Part shown: in pieces, positions 17,526-26,392 of the stretch
Layout: the number at the start of each line of letters is the position of its first letter
Numbering within the stretch: position 1 is the stretch's first letter
Position numbers and translations under genes: made by a program
Notes under the pieces: model-generated
Database searches by the model: none
The model's input: only the letters and a program-made list of their open reading frames with translations
What the model was told of the DNA's origin: nothing
DNA from: Alloalcanivorax xiamenensis
GTDB lineage: Bacteria; Pseudomonadota; Gammaproteobacteria; Pseudomonadales; Alcanivoracaceae
Assembly (NCBI RefSeq): GCF_009846745.1
Contig: NZ_AQPF01000002.1
Coordinates: forward strand, 186,001 to 250,000
Direction of reading: 5' to 3'
Length of the DNA: 64,000 bases

Positions 17526-18449
17526 TCAGACAAAGGTCACCAAGCGCGTCGCGGCGACATCGGCGAGCACCGAAATGGCCAGGGACGACGCCTCTCGCGC
17601 CGGCCCGAACAGGCCAATCGGCGCCTTGATCCGGGCCACGTCCTCATCACTGAAACCGAGGCCGTGCAAACGTTCGATGCGTTTACGGTGGGTTCGGGTA
17701 CTGCCCAGGGCGCCGAGATAAAAGCCCGGAGCGTTCAGCGCCTTTTCCAGGAACGGCAGTTCCACATCCAGATCGTGATGCAGAAGCACAATGGCGCTAT
17801 GGGCATCAGCCACCCCGTCCAACCCTTCCCTGGCCCGCGACGGGTCGAGAACGACGGCATCGTAGCCCGAGCATTCCGCCAGCAGGGCGACGCGTTCCGC
17901 TTCAATGCCGCCCCCGGATATCACCACCCGCGTCACCGGACGATAGACCGACACAAAGGTGTCATCGCGCCACCCCGCCTGTTCCGGTGACGCGACGCAC
18001 CTCAACGTTTGCTGTTGCGGAGAGTAAGCCAGCCCGGCCGGACCGCGCTTGTCGAGACACGCGATAACCTGATCGATGGCGTCGATGTCTCTGAGTACAT
18101 GAATGGCGACGGTGATGCCGCCTCCGCAGGGCAGCACGATGTCAAAAAATGGCGAGCCCTCGCCGTAGAGCACGGAGCGATCACGGCCCTCGGCCAGCGC
18201 GAGAAGCGCCTCGGCGGCGACGGCCGCTTCCACACAGCCGCCGGAAACAAAGCCGGCGAATTCGCCCTCCTCGGTGACCACGACCTGCGAGCCGAGCGAG
18301 CGCGCCGCCCCTCCTCTTATGTCAACGAGCATGGCGATCGCCACACCGCCTCCGCGGAAGCTGGCCCGCGCGAATTTCAGCAGTTCGAGCGGGTCATCGG
18401 TCCGCAGCGTTCGGACCGGCGATGCGTGAACCCAATGGTGTTCCTTCAA
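17526..18449 (-). CDS. xdhC: XdhC/CoxI-family molybdenum-cofactor maturation protein
   Basis: XdhC-type proteins bind molybdenum cofactor, oversee its sulfuration and hand it to xanthine-oxidase-family enzymes. The 307-residue protein has the N-terminal XdhC domain (GGGVAIAMLVDIRGGAARSLGSQ; GEFAGFVSGGCVEAAV with the conserved cysteine) and a C-terminal Rossmann domain (RVVISGGGIEAERVALLAEC, then LGALGSTRTHRKR). The start appears to be TTG at 18449 with GGAG at a good distance. It follows the large-subunit gene by 44 bases and is its likely dedicated chaperone. Confidence 0.87.
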   Translation of the reverse strand: MKEHHWVHASPVRTLRTDDPLELLKFARASFRGGGVAIAMLVDIRGGAARSLGSQVVVTEEGEFAGFVSGGCVEAAVAAEALLALAEGRDRSVLYGEGSPFFDIVLPCGGGITVAIHVLRDIDAIDQVIACLDKRGPAGLAYSPQQQTLRCVASPEQAGWRDDTFVSVYRPVTRVVISGGGIEAERVALLAECSGYDAVVLDPSRAREGLDGVADAHSAIVLLHHDLDVELPFLEKALNAPGFYLGALGSTRTHRKRIERLHGLGFSDEDVARIKAPIGLFGPAREASSLAISVLADVAATRLVTFV

Positions 18450-18493
18450 GACCGACTCCGAAACAGATCAATCCGCGATCCGACTTGCCACAT

Positions 18494-20785
18494 TCAGGTC
18501 ACCGTCCCCACCGGCAAGCTGCGCACGCGCTTACCGGTGGCGGCGAAGATGGCATTGCACAGGGCCGGAGCCACCGGTGGCACCGGCGGCTCGCCCACGC
18601 CGCCCGGCGGCAAATCATGGTCATCGTTGAGCAAATGAGTACGTATCACCCGCGGCGAGGCGTTGTGGCGCAGCACCTGGTAGTCGTGGAAATTGCTCTG
18701 TTTTACACGCCCTTTCTCGAAGGTAATCTCGCTGGTGAGGGCCAGACTCAACCCCATGACCGCGCCGCCTTCCATCTGGGCACGAATGCGCTCGGGGTTG
18801 ATCTGTGGGCCACAGTCCATGGCCATGTCCACCGCCAGCACCCGGACCGCGCCCTTCTCGTCCACGGCCACCTCGACCACGGTGGCGGTGTAGCTCATGA
18901 AGCTGTAACAGAAGGCCAGGCCCAGACCATGCCCCTTGGGAAGCTCCCGCCCCCATTTGGCGCCTTGGCAGGCGGCCTCGATGACGCCACGCAAACGGCC
19001 CGTGTCGTAAGGATAGCGTTCCGGTGACTCGGTGTAGTTCCAGGTGTCAGCCATGTCGCCGGGATCGATGCGGCGTGGCGGACCAATCAGATCGAGCGCG
19101 AACTGCCGGTGGTCCTTGCCGGCGCGGTGCGCCAGTTCGGCGATGAAACATTGCGCCGCGAAAGCATGAGGAATGTTGGCCACCGACCGGAACCAGCCGA
19201 TGCGCGCGTGGGCGGCGACCTCCGCGGTTTCGACCCGTACATTCGGAATCCGGTAAGGCATGTTGATGGCCGACATGGCCGACTCGAAAAGCTGCTGCCC
19301 CTTGGCGCCCTCGGCGAACAACGAGGCAATAGTGGGGGCGGCGCTGCGATGCAGCCAGGACTGAACCTTTCCGGCCTGGTCGATGACTGCTTCCAGCCGT
19401 TCCGCCGAAACGGTGTGCAGGTAGTCGTGGTGGATGTCGTCTTCGCGGGTCCATACCAGCTTGACCGGCGTCCCTTCGGGCATGGCCCGGGCAACGATGG
19501 CCGCTTCGTCAACATAATCCGGTTTGGATTTCCGGCCGAAGCCGCCGCCCAGCAGCAGCACGTTGACCTTGACGTCCTCGGGTTTGAGTTTCAGTCGTGC
19601 CGCGACCGCCTGTTGCGCCGCCGCCGGATTCTGCACCGAGGTCCAGACCTCGGCGCGCCCCTCCTTGATCAGCACCGTGGCTACCGGCGGTTCCATCGAC
19701 GCATGCGCCAAATGCGGGATGTAGTAGTCAGCGGCGAACCGCTCCGTCTCGGCGGCGTCGTTCCACACGCTCACGGCATCACCGTTATCACGAATGGTTT
19801 TACCCGTTGCACGCAAGGCCTGCGCCAGTGTCTCGCGGAAGTCGGCGGAGTGGTAGCCACCGTTGGGGCCGTCGTCCCACTCTATCTCCAGAGCTTCGCG
19901 GCCCTTGATCGCGGCCCAGGTGTTGCGCGCCACCACGGCGACACCGCCCAGCGGCTGGAATGCCGGCGCCCCCTGGAAAGCGGGAATCTCCACCACCTTC
20001 ACGACACCGGGCACGGCCAGAGCTTTCTCACTGTCGAAACGGCGCGGCTTGCCGCCCACCACGGGCGGGCGCGCCACCACGGCGTAAACCATGCCAGGCA
20101 GACGCATATCCATGCCATAGGTGGCCTGGCCCTTGCCAATGGCCTCCAGGTCGACCAGGCGCACCTGGTCCTTACCTATGTAACGATAGTCGTCACGCGT
20201 CTTGAGTTTGAGCTGCTCCGTTCCGGGCACCGGTTGCCGGGCCGCGTCGGCCGCCAGCTCACCATAGCCCAGACGTCGCCCGGAGCTTTGGTGAATCACC
20301 TCATGCCGCACCGCCCTGACCTCGGACACCGGCACCGACCAGTGGACGGCGGCCGCCGCTTCCAACATCTGTCGGGCCGCCGCGCCCACACGTCGCATCG
20401 GCATCAGAAAATGGCGCATGCTACGCGAGCCGTCCACATTCTGGTTGCCATAACGGGCCTCGTTGGCTTCCGCTTGCACCACCCGCACGCGATCCCAGTC
20501 GGCCTCCATTTCATCGGCCACCACCATGGGCAGACTGGTACGCACGCCGGTTCCCATTTCGGCACGATGCGCCACTATGGTGACCGTGCCGTCCTCGGCG
20601 ATGGACACGAAAACCAGAGGATCGTCCACCGTACCGCCCGGCATGGAGTCGGCACCGTATTTCTTGGCATCCGCATCCGCGGCTCTGGCGATGGTAACCA
20701 GCCCCCCCGAGGTCACCGCCAACGTCAATGCCCCCAGGCTGCCCTGGAGGAAACGGCGCCGGGAAAGTTGTAAGGTCGTCGACAT
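18494..20785 (-). CDS. Molybdopterin-binding subunit of an aldehyde/isoquinoline-type oxidoreductase
   Basis: A 763-residue large subunit of the IorB type, which hydroxylates N-heterocycles or oxidises aldehydes at a molybdopterin cytosine dinucleotide centre. Residues 1-35 are a Tat signal (LSRRRFLQGSLGALTLAV). Cofactor-binding loops follow (GGGFGRKSKPDYVDEA) and the C-terminal GVGEPPVPPVAPAL contains the presumed active-site Glu. The Fe-S subunit gene lies upstream and overlaps by TAATG, so the two assemble together and the complex is probably exported to the periplasm. The natural substrate cannot be read from the sequence; quinoline, isoquinoline or aldehydes are candidates. Confidence 0.87.
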   Translation of the reverse strand: MSTTLQLSRRRFLQGSLGALTLAVTSGGLVTIARAADADAKKYGADSMPGGTVDDPLVFVSIAEDGTVTIVAHRAEMGTGVRTSLPMVVADEMEADWDRVRVVQAEANEARYGNQNVDGSRSMRHFLMPMRRVGAAARQMLEAAAAVHWSVPVSEVRAVRHEVIHQSSGRRLGYGELAADAARQPVPGTEQLKLKTRDDYRYIGKDQVRLVDLEAIGKGQATYGMDMRLPGMVYAVVARPPVVGGKPRRFDSEKALAVPGVVKVVEIPAFQGAPAFQPLGGVAVVARNTWAAIKGREALEIEWDDGPNGGYHSADFRETLAQALRATGKTIRDNGDAVSVWNDAAETERFAADYYIPHLAHASMEPPVATVLIKEGRAEVWTSVQNPAAAQQAVAARLKLKPEDVKVNVLLLGGGFGRKSKPDYVDEAAIVARAMPEGTPVKLVWTREDDIHHDYLHTVSAERLEAVIDQAGKVQSWLHRSAAPTIASLFAEGAKGQQLFESAMSAINMPYRIPNVRVETAEVAAHARIGWFRSVANIPHAFAAQCFIAELAHRAGKDHRQFALDLIGPPRRIDPGDMADTWNYTESPERYPYDTGRLRGVIEAACQGAKWGRELPKGHGLGLAFCYSFMSYTATVVEVAVDEKGAVRVLAVDMAMDCGPQINPERIRAQMEGGAVMGLSLALTSEITFEKGRVKQSNFHDYQVLRHNASPRVIRTHLLNDDHDLPPGGVGEPPVPPVAPALCNAIFAATGKRVRSLPVGTVT

Positions 20786-21255
20786 TATTCGCCTCCTTGC
20801 GCCAGACGGCCCGCCGCCTGCTTGATCGCGGCACGAATACGCGGGTAGGTGCCACAACGGCAAATATTGCCGCCCATGGCGCCATCAATCTGCTCTTCCG
20901 TGGGCGCCGGCGTCTTCTTAAGCAACCCCACCGCCGTCATGATCTGCCCGGCCTGGCAATAGCCACACTGGGCCACGTTGTGCTCAACCCAGGCCTGCTG
21001 CACTACCTGGCCGACACGGTCGGATGCCATACCCTCAATGGTCGAAATTTCACGCCCCGACGCCGCGGAAGCCGGTGTGACGCATGAACGAATGGGGGCG
21101 CCATCAAGGTGCACGGTGCAGGCACCACATAACGCCATGCCACAACCGAATTTTGTACCGGTCATACCGAGTTCATCGCGCAACACCCACAACAGGGGCA
21201 TCTCCTCGGCAACCTCAACGTCCCTGGTTTTGCCATTGATTTTCAGTTGCGTCAT
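20785..21255 (-). CDS. (2Fe-2S) subunit of the molybdenum hydroxylase
   Basis: A 156-residue electron-transfer subunit of IorA/CoxS type. The plant-ferredoxin-like cluster is GCGMALCGACTVH plus a downstream Cys (IRSC). The second helical-domain cluster is QCGYCQAGQIM and NICRCGTYPRI. The ATG at 21255 has the standard MTQLKINGK start. It lacks its own export signal and would travel with the Tat-signal-bearing large subunit. The XdhC gene completes the operon. Confidence 0.92.
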   Translation of the reverse strand: MTQLKINGKTRDVEVAEEMPLLWVLRDELGMTGTKFGCGMALCGACTVHLDGAPIRSCVTPASAASGREISTIEGMASDRVGQVVQQAWVEHNVAQCGYCQAGQIMTAVGLLKKTPAPTEEQIDGAMGGNICRCGTYPRIRAAIKQAAGRLAQGGE

Positions 21256-21544
21256 GACGAACTCCTTCGCGTTGCAAATTGGCGTGGCAGCCCCTGAATA
21301 AGGGCCTGAGTTCATACCGCAAATCAAGAGCCGTGCAAAAAAACACGCATCCGGCCACTACGGTTCCATGGCTTGTTTGCGACATTCGTCACCGAATGAT
21401 GTTTATCAACATCCGACAAAAAGCAATGTCAGGTCAATACCGCACTGTTGCCTGTTCCTGCCGGAATGATCCCGCCGTGGAGCGATGCCGGATCAAGTCC
21501 GGCATGCCGTTTTCAGACTTTTGGTTTGAACCCACTTCATGCCG
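21256..21544. other. Intergenic region upstream of the Mo-hydroxylase operon
   Basis: About 290 bases expected to hold the operon promoter. No convincing gene. Its main feature is a hairpin, ATGCCGGA-TCAAG-TCCGGCAT, at 21485-21505, which resembles the GCCGGATC-type short palindromes scattered in many proteobacterial genomes and could end the transcript of the gene to its right. Confidence 0.45.
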
Positions 21545-21763
21545 TCACCAACGAGACAACCGGTCCAGCCAGGGCGCCGAGTGCAGCACGCCCATCAGAA
21601 CATACATCGCCGCCATTCCCGTCAACCAGGACAAGTCATGCGCCGAATGATGAGAGCCGGCCAGCCCGGTCATCAATGCCATCATGATACACAGAGGGGT
21701 GGCCGCGAAGGCGAGAAAGCCGGCCACACCGGAAGTGGGCCGCCTTTCAGCTCCATTATTCAT
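21545..21763 (-). CDS. Small inner-membrane protein
   Basis: A 72-residue protein with two predicted transmembrane helices (GVAGFLAFAATPLCIMMALM and LTGMAAMYVLMGVLHSAPW) joined by a His-rich loop (GSHHSAHD). The ATG at 21763 has GGGAG eight bases upstream; the longer start at 21778 has none. It lies 28 bases downstream of the DUF899 gene on the same strand and is probably in its operon. The family is not recognised. Confidence 0.65.
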   Translation of the reverse strand: MNNGAERRPTSGVAGFLAFAATPLCIMMALMTGLAGSHHSAHDLSWLTGMAAMYVLMGVLHSAPWLDRLSRW

Positions 21764-21791
21764 CGCTGTTTCTCCCATGCCAGCCGGTTAT

Positions 21792-22568
21792 CTACACAGG
21801 CTCATAGGCGTCACGGTGCCGCCACCAGACACCACCGCTTTCGTTGCGCCCTTTGGGAGCCCGGTCAAGCCATTGGTAAGCTCCCCAAAGGCCATCGAGG
21901 CCGCGGGCGTAAGTGGAGTAGGTGTGATAGACCACGCCGTCTTCGAGTATAAAGGCGCTCATGCCCGGCCGATCCCGTTCAAAGGTCGGTGCATCCACGC
22001 CACACATAGCCGCGAACGTGGCTTCCGCTTCCTCGCCGCCACCTTCCTTATTCGCGCGCCAGGGCCGTTCCGGTTCGCGATGGAAGTTATATTCAATGCC
22101 TTCGCTTTGTTGCTGTTTGGTGTACGAGGCGGAAAAGTCGAAATTGAAATCGCTGTGTTGCGAAGAGGCCCAGGAAAAATCCCAACCCATACGCTGCTTG
22201 AAAGAGCACAGCTTCTGTAATGGTGCCCGGGAGACGGCCCACAACATGACATCGTGCCGCGCCAAATGCGTGACGAAACCATTGAAGCCATCAGCGATCA
22301 TCGAACAGGATGGACACCCCGCCTTCCAATCGGGGCCGAACATGAAATGGTAGATCAGCAGTTGGGATCGCCCCTCGAACAGATCGGCCAGGGAAGCATT
22401 GCCCCTATCGGTTTCAAACACATAGCTCTTGTCCACCGGCACCCAAGGCAGAGCCTGCCGCCGCCGTGCCAACTCATCGCCGCGCCGTGTCAGTTCCTTT
22501 TCCTCCCGCAACAGTTGTAACCGCGCCTTCAACCATTCTTCATGGGTTCCAATAACGTGGCTTGTCAT
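21792..22568 (-). CDS. DUF899 (thioredoxin-like) family protein
   Basis: A 258-residue cytoplasmic protein of the DUF899 family, a diverged thioredoxin fold. Recognisable pieces are the N-terminal EWLKARLQLLREEKELTRRG, the segment YHFMFGPDWKAGCPSCSM with a CxxC pair, and the late GVVYHTYSTYARGLDGL and WWRHRDAY. The biochemical role of the family is not established. GGAGG stands eight bases before the ATG at 22568. A regulator is divergently encoded at 22657, and such regulators often neighbour DUF899 genes, so control is likely. Confidence 0.87.
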   Translation of the reverse strand: MTSHVIGTHEEWLKARLQLLREEKELTRRGDELARRRQALPWVPVDKSYVFETDRGNASLADLFEGRSQLLIYHFMFGPDWKAGCPSCSMIADGFNGFVTHLARHDVMLWAVSRAPLQKLCSFKQRMGWDFSWASSQHSDFNFDFSASYTKQQQSEGIEYNFHREPERPWRANKEGGGEEAEATFAAMCGVDAPTFERDRPGMSAFILEDGVVYHTYSTYARGLDGLWGAYQWLDRAPKGRNESGGVWWRHRDAYEPV

Positions 22569-22656
22569 GATGATGCCCTCCAAGTGATTGTTGGTCATGG
22601 GCTATGCTAGGTATCAACCAGCGGGCAGTGTGAGTAACAAAGATGGCGGGATTCCG

Positions 22657-23855
22657 ATGGATTCATTGATCACGGCGGCGGCTCGTGCTCTCGCGGCGGG
22701 CGATCCGCTGGCCGCGCTCAACCAGGTCGCCCTGCGTGATGACGCCGCCGCGCTGGCCATGCGCGGCATTGCGCTGGCGCAACTCGGGGACTTGACTCGG
22801 GCCGGTGCTCTGCTGAAAGACGCGGCTCGGGCCTTCGGAAAAAAAGAGGCTCTGGCTCGGGCCCGCTGCATCGTCGCCCAAGCCGAGGTCGCGCTGGCGT
22901 CACGCGATCTGGGTTGGTCCGAGCAGCCTCTTGAGTTGGCAAGATCAACGCTGGAAAAGCACGGCGAGCGGATCAACGCCGCCCATGCCCGACATATCCG
23001 AATCCGGCGCCAACTGCTGCTTGGCCGTCTTGACGACGCGGAGCTGGGACTGTCCGGAATCGACGCCTCGTTCTACCCTCCTCCCTTACAAGCCGCCCAT
23101 GAATTGGTGATCGCCGGCATCGCCCTGCGTCGTCTGCGAACACGGCGGGCCCGAAGGCGGCACGCCAAAGCGGCATTCCAGCTCTGATCGCGGAGGTGGA
23201 ACAGGTCGCGATCACGCTGACGGTGCCAGCGGCGCGATTGATTCATGCAGGCCGGCAACGAACTCTACTGCTGGAGGAAGTGGAAACGCTGTTCGCTTCC
23301 GACACGCTGATCGTGGATGAATGCCGGCATCTGGTCCGTCGCGGTCGCATCACGGTTCCGCTCATGGGACGCCCGGTACTGCTCGCGCTGGCCCGCATGC
23401 TGGCCGAGGCCTGGCCGCAAGACGTATCCAGAGACGCCCTCATTGAAAGGGTATTCCGAACCCGCTTCGCCGACGATTCCCACCGCGCCCGGCTGCGGGT
23501 GGAAATCGGGCGCCTGCGTCAGCACCTGCGAGGCCACGTCGGCATAAAAGCAACCCGCCGGGGTTTCACCCTGGCTCCCGGGCCCGGCATGGAGGTGGCC
23601 GTGCTCGCCCCTCCGGTGGACGGAAAACACGCCGCCATGCTGGCCCTGCTTGCCGACGGCGAGGCCTGGTCCAGTTCGGCTCTGGCGCTGGCATTGGGCG
23701 CCAGTCAACGTACCGTGCAAAGAGCGTTGGAATCGCTGGCTCGGGCGGAAAAGGTGCAATGTTTTGGTCAAGGCCGCGCTCGCCGCTGGCTGCTTCCTCC
23801 GATTCCCGGATTCACGACAACCTTGTTACTCCCTGCCCCGCTGCCGGGTGGTTAG
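22657..23855 (+). pseudogene. Frameshifted helix-turn-helix regulator
   Basis: Two consecutive frames together make one regulator of about 400 residues. The first (22657-23187) is an Ala/Leu-rich helical, TPR-like region. The second continues in the next frame and carries winged-helix elements (GRPVLLALARMLAEAWPQDV; SRDALIERVFRTRFADDSHRARLRVEIGRLR; then a second HTH near SSSALALALGASQRTVQRAL). Reading the second frame upstream of its nominal GTG (23196) gives AARQSGIPALIAEVE, which continues the family naturally, so the break lies at about 23130-23165 and is equivalent to a one-base loss in a GC-rich run. It may be a real null allele, a sequencing error or a programmed slip; I favour one of the first two. 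Confidence 0.65.
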
Positions 23856-23891
23856 GATGAAAACACCTAGAGCAGCAACGAGGACAACCTC

Positions 23892-24521
23892 ATGAAGACA
23901 TCAGCAGCCGATCTGCTCCGTGAATACGGACCTTTCCCCGACATCGACGCCGTCCACGGCGTGTCCTTCGACGGCCGGCACGTCTGGCTTGCCACCGGGG
24001 AGACGCTCACCTCCTTGGATCCCGAGAGCGCTGAAACCGTGCGCTCATTGAACGTCCCCGCGGATGCGGGAACCGCTTTCGACGGGCAATATTTATTTCA
24101 GATCAGCGGCGACCGGATACAGAAGATCGACCCGCGAAGTGGCACGGTCATCGCCACACTCCCCGCGCCCGAAGGCGGCAACTCGGGTCTCGCCTGGGGC
24201 GAAGGCGTACTCTGGGTTGGACAGCATCGCAGTCGCAAGATCCATCAGGTCGACCCGGACACCGGGGCGATTCTCCGTACTCTTGAGTCCAACCGCTTCG
24301 TCACCGGAGTAACCTGGGCGGAAGGCGAGTTGTGGCACGGCACCTGGGAAAACGATGAAAGTGAACTACGACGTATCGACGCCACCAGCGGAGAACTTCT
24401 GGAGCGCATTGAGATGCCGGCCGGAATGGGCGTATCAGGGCTCGAATCCGATGGCCGGGAGCGTTTCTTCTGTGGTGGCGGTGGCAGCGGAAAGCTGCGA
24501 GCCGTACGCCGCCCTGAATGA
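23892..24521 (+). CDS. Beta-propeller-like protein
   Basis: A 209-residue protein of repeated four-stranded blades, each including a W-V/L or L-x-W segment and a D-P-x-x-G turn (VSFDGRHVWLATGETLTSLDPES, LAWGEGVLWVGQH, IHQVDPDTGAILRTL, TWAEGELWHGTWE, RRIDATSGELLERI). The pattern resembles glutamine-cyclotransferase or SMP-30/Vgb-like propellers, but no catalytic residues can be assigned. There is no signal peptide. It lies 36 bases after the broken regulator on the same strand and may be its co-transcribed partner. Confidence 0.7.
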   Translation: MKTSAADLLREYGPFPDIDAVHGVSFDGRHVWLATGETLTSLDPESAETVRSLNVPADAGTAFDGQYLFQISGDRIQKIDPRSGTVIATLPAPEGGNSGLAWGEGVLWVGQHRSRKIHQVDPDTGAILRTLESNRFVTGVTWAEGELWHGTWENDESELRRIDATSGELLERIEMPAGMGVSGLESDGRERFFCGGGGSGKLRAVRRPE

Positions 24522-24543
24522 CGCAAGCGAACCAACAATATAA

Positions 24544-24599
24544 GAGGGAAGCGCCCGGCATAAACCGCCGGGACCGCTTCCCTCCATTCTTCTTTTTTT
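24544..24599. terminator. Strong hairpin terminator between convergent genes
   Basis: GAGGGAAGCG and CGCTTCCCTC enclose an inner CCCGGC/GCCGGG stem, followed by a T-rich tract ending at 24599. It terminates the propeller-protein transcript; the stem could also serve the convergent transporter gene. Confidence 0.88.
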
Positions 24600-24622
24600 G
24601 GGATTATGGCTTTCTCACCTTG

Positions 24623-25489
24623 CTACTCGGTAGGCACCCGCTCCCGCCGGCCATGCACCACCGCCAGCCCGGCCAGGATCGCGATCATCCCGGCCAACGA
24701 CATGACCGACAGAGCGTTGCCAAACACCAGGTAATCCAGCACTACCGTCACCACTGGAACCAGATAGAACAGGCTGGTCACATTGACCAGATTACCGGAG
24801 CGAATCATTCGATAAAGCAGCAACTGCGCCGCCACCGAGACGCCCAGCCCCATCCAGACCACCGGCACCAGGAACCCCACACTCCATTGCCAATGAAAAG
24901 GCTGGAACGGGATCAGCAACGCGCATAACACGAGAGTCACCGCGTACTGTAATGGCAGCACCTCACTCGGCGGCAGCGCGATACGTTTCTGCCAAAGCGC
25001 GCCCACGGTGACACAAAGCAAGGCACCCAGGGCAAACGCCATACCAGTCCAGGACAACCTGGCCAACACCAGACTCTGGTAGACCACCAGAGTCAGCCCC
25101 AGCAAAGCCAGCAGCAGCCCAGCCAGACGCCACGGAGAAAAACGCCGCTCGGTGAGAACCAGAGTAAGGATCGGCTGAGCCCCCAGCACCGTGGCCAATA
25201 GTCCCGGTGTGACCTCATACTCCAAAGCCAGGAAGTAACACAGGGTATAAAAACCAATCAGCAACAAGCCGACGCCAGCCACGGGCAGACGCTGTCCTCG
25301 AGGAGGCAGCAAGCGCCCACCCCGGATCAGCAGCAAGACGCCCAGCGCCAGAGCAAAACGCAGGATCAAGAGGGCAAGAACCGAGCCGTGGTCCAACCCC
25401 CAACGAGTAACGATGGCGGCACTGCCCCACAGCAACACGAATGTGGCCATGGCGCCCTGGGCCGCCCAGAAGTTATTTTCCGTTTTCAT
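24623..25489 (-). CDS. EamA/DMT-family transporter
   Basis: A 288-residue inner-membrane protein with about ten hydrophobic helices arranged as two EamA repeats (for example GAMATFVLLWGSAAIVTRWGL at the start and MSLAGMIAILAGLAVV near the end). Drug/metabolite transporters of this group export small metabolites or amino acids, but the substrate cannot be predicted. The ATG at 25489 (MKTENNF) is preferred over in-frame TTG/ATG codons a few bases upstream. It appears to be a single-gene unit. Confidence 0.85.
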   Translation of the reverse strand: MKTENNFWAAQGAMATFVLLWGSAAIVTRWGLDHGSVLALLILRFALALGVLLLIRGGRLLPPRGQRLPVAGVGLLLIGFYTLCYFLALEYEVTPGLLATVLGAQPILTLVLTERRFSPWRLAGLLLALLGLTLVVYQSLVLARLSWTGMAFALGALLCVTVGALWQKRIALPPSEVLPLQYAVTLVLCALLIPFQPFHWQWSVGFLVPVVWMGLGVSVAAQLLLYRMIRSGNLVNVTSLFYLVPVVTVVLDYLVFGNALSVMSLAGMIAILAGLAVVHGRRERVPTE

Positions 25490-25862
25490 GAAACACTCAT
25501 CCATCAAATACGAACGGACCCCGACCTGGCGGCCGCGAGAACAAAAGACGGCGAAGCCGTTAAAACAGATCGGGGAGAGAAATCAGCGGTATCAGCCGCG
25601 AACGACTTGGCGTACTACGGCGACGGATGTCCGCGCCACCGCGGCGAACAAGAAAACCGGAGGGGACATGCCATGATCACGCACGCGGTCGCCGGGGAGG
25701 CGGACAACGACAGCAACCAAGCACGCGACGACATTCATGAGGGATAGATCCGTTCGTTCAGGATTAGACGGCGTCCATGTTAATACGGGAGCCGCTCATG
25801 CACCAGCATGATGCATGAGCGCTCCCGCCAGCCTGACCTGTGCGACAACCAGTGGACCACTG
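25490..25862. other. Intergenic region with a long hairpin
   Basis: About 370 bases with no convincing gene. The main structure is a near-perfect hairpin at 25786-25827 (arms CGGGAGCCGCTCATGCA and TGCATGAGCGCTCCCG), downstream of the PACE transporter gene. It lacks a T-tract. Confidence 0.5.
25786..25827. terminator. Hairpin downstream of the PACE efflux gene
   Basis: A 16-17 base stem with one mismatch and a nine-base loop, 36 bases beyond the transporter stop codon. A transcript end is the simplest reading, though no U-run follows. Confidence 0.5.
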
Positions 25863-26300
25863 TCAAATTGCCGGTTGGGCCATCGGTGCCACCGGAAACA
25901 CCCGGTCATAAGCCCAGTTGAAACCGAAGGCATAGAACAAATAGAACACCACCATGGCCAGGTCCATCATCAGCGCCTGCATCAAACCGATCCCCAGATA
26001 CCAGGCCACCATCGGCAGCAGCATTACCAGCAAGCCCCCCTCGAACAGCAGCGCATGCCCTACCCGCATGCGCAGGGTCTTCCTGGTATGGCCCAGCCAA
26101 CGGAACATGGCGTGGTCGAATCCCAGGTTGAATACGAAATTCCACACGGTGGCGATGGTGGCACCGGCCACTCCCAACACGCCCATGTGGGCAGCCGGCA
26201 ACTGGAATAGGTAAGCGCCGACCGGGATCATGATGGCCAACCCGATGACCTCGAACAAAACCGCGTGACGAACCCGGTCCTGAGCCGTACGCAATGCCAT
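25863..26300 (-). CDS. PACE-family multidrug efflux transporter (AceI-like)
   Basis: A 145-residue inner-membrane protein with four helices in two tandem bacterial-transmembrane-pair domains. The N-terminal motif RVRHAVLFEVIGL contains the conserved membrane Glu (Glu17, equivalent to AceI Glu15) and is echoed in the second domain by RMRVGHALLFEGGLL. Each half carries the WN/WY-type motifs (ATVWNFVFNLGFD, GFNWAYDRVFP). PACE proteins exchange protons for chlorhexidine and other biocides or polyamines. A LysR gene is divergent, as aceR is to aceI in Acinetobacter. AAGGAG lies upstream of the ATG. Confidence 0.9.
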   Translation of the reverse strand: MALRTAQDRVRHAVLFEVIGLAIMIPVGAYLFQLPAAHMGVLGVAGATIATVWNFVFNLGFDHAMFRWLGHTRKTLRMRVGHALLFEGGLLVMLLPMVAWYLGIGLMQALMMDLAMVVFYLFYAFGFNWAYDRVFPVAPMAQPAI

Positions 26301-26371
26301 GATGGAGCACTCCTTGATGATTTGACGTGCGTCTAATCTATCGCCAAGATCGCATTAATAAAGTTAGCAAC

Positions 26372-26392
26372 CATCTAATATTCAGATAGATG
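26372..26392. promoter_or_regulatory. LysR-type operator between the PACE gene and its regulator
   Basis: CATCTA-N9-TAGATG is an inverted repeat that contains ATCT-N7-AGAT, fitting the LysR T-N11-A rule (TCTAATATTCAGA). It overlaps the start codon of the LysR gene, a good position for autoregulation, and lies about 75 bases upstream of the efflux gene. Confidence 0.6.

Noticed and set aside
19109..20773. Plus-strand open frame of 554 codons opposite the molybdenum hydroxylase
   Set aside because: It is the antisense shadow of a high-GC gene with clear family motifs and coding pattern; no start signals or family match.
23196..23855. Second half of the regulator as an independent gene starting at GTG 23196
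   Set aside because: The same frame upstream of the GTG continues family sequence (AARQSGIPALIAEVE), so it is the rest of a broken gene.
25508..25747. Plus-strand frame in the gap after the EamA gene
   Set aside because: No ribosome-binding site, no family resemblance, and most of it is antisense to the transporter's 5' end or low-complexity polar sequence.
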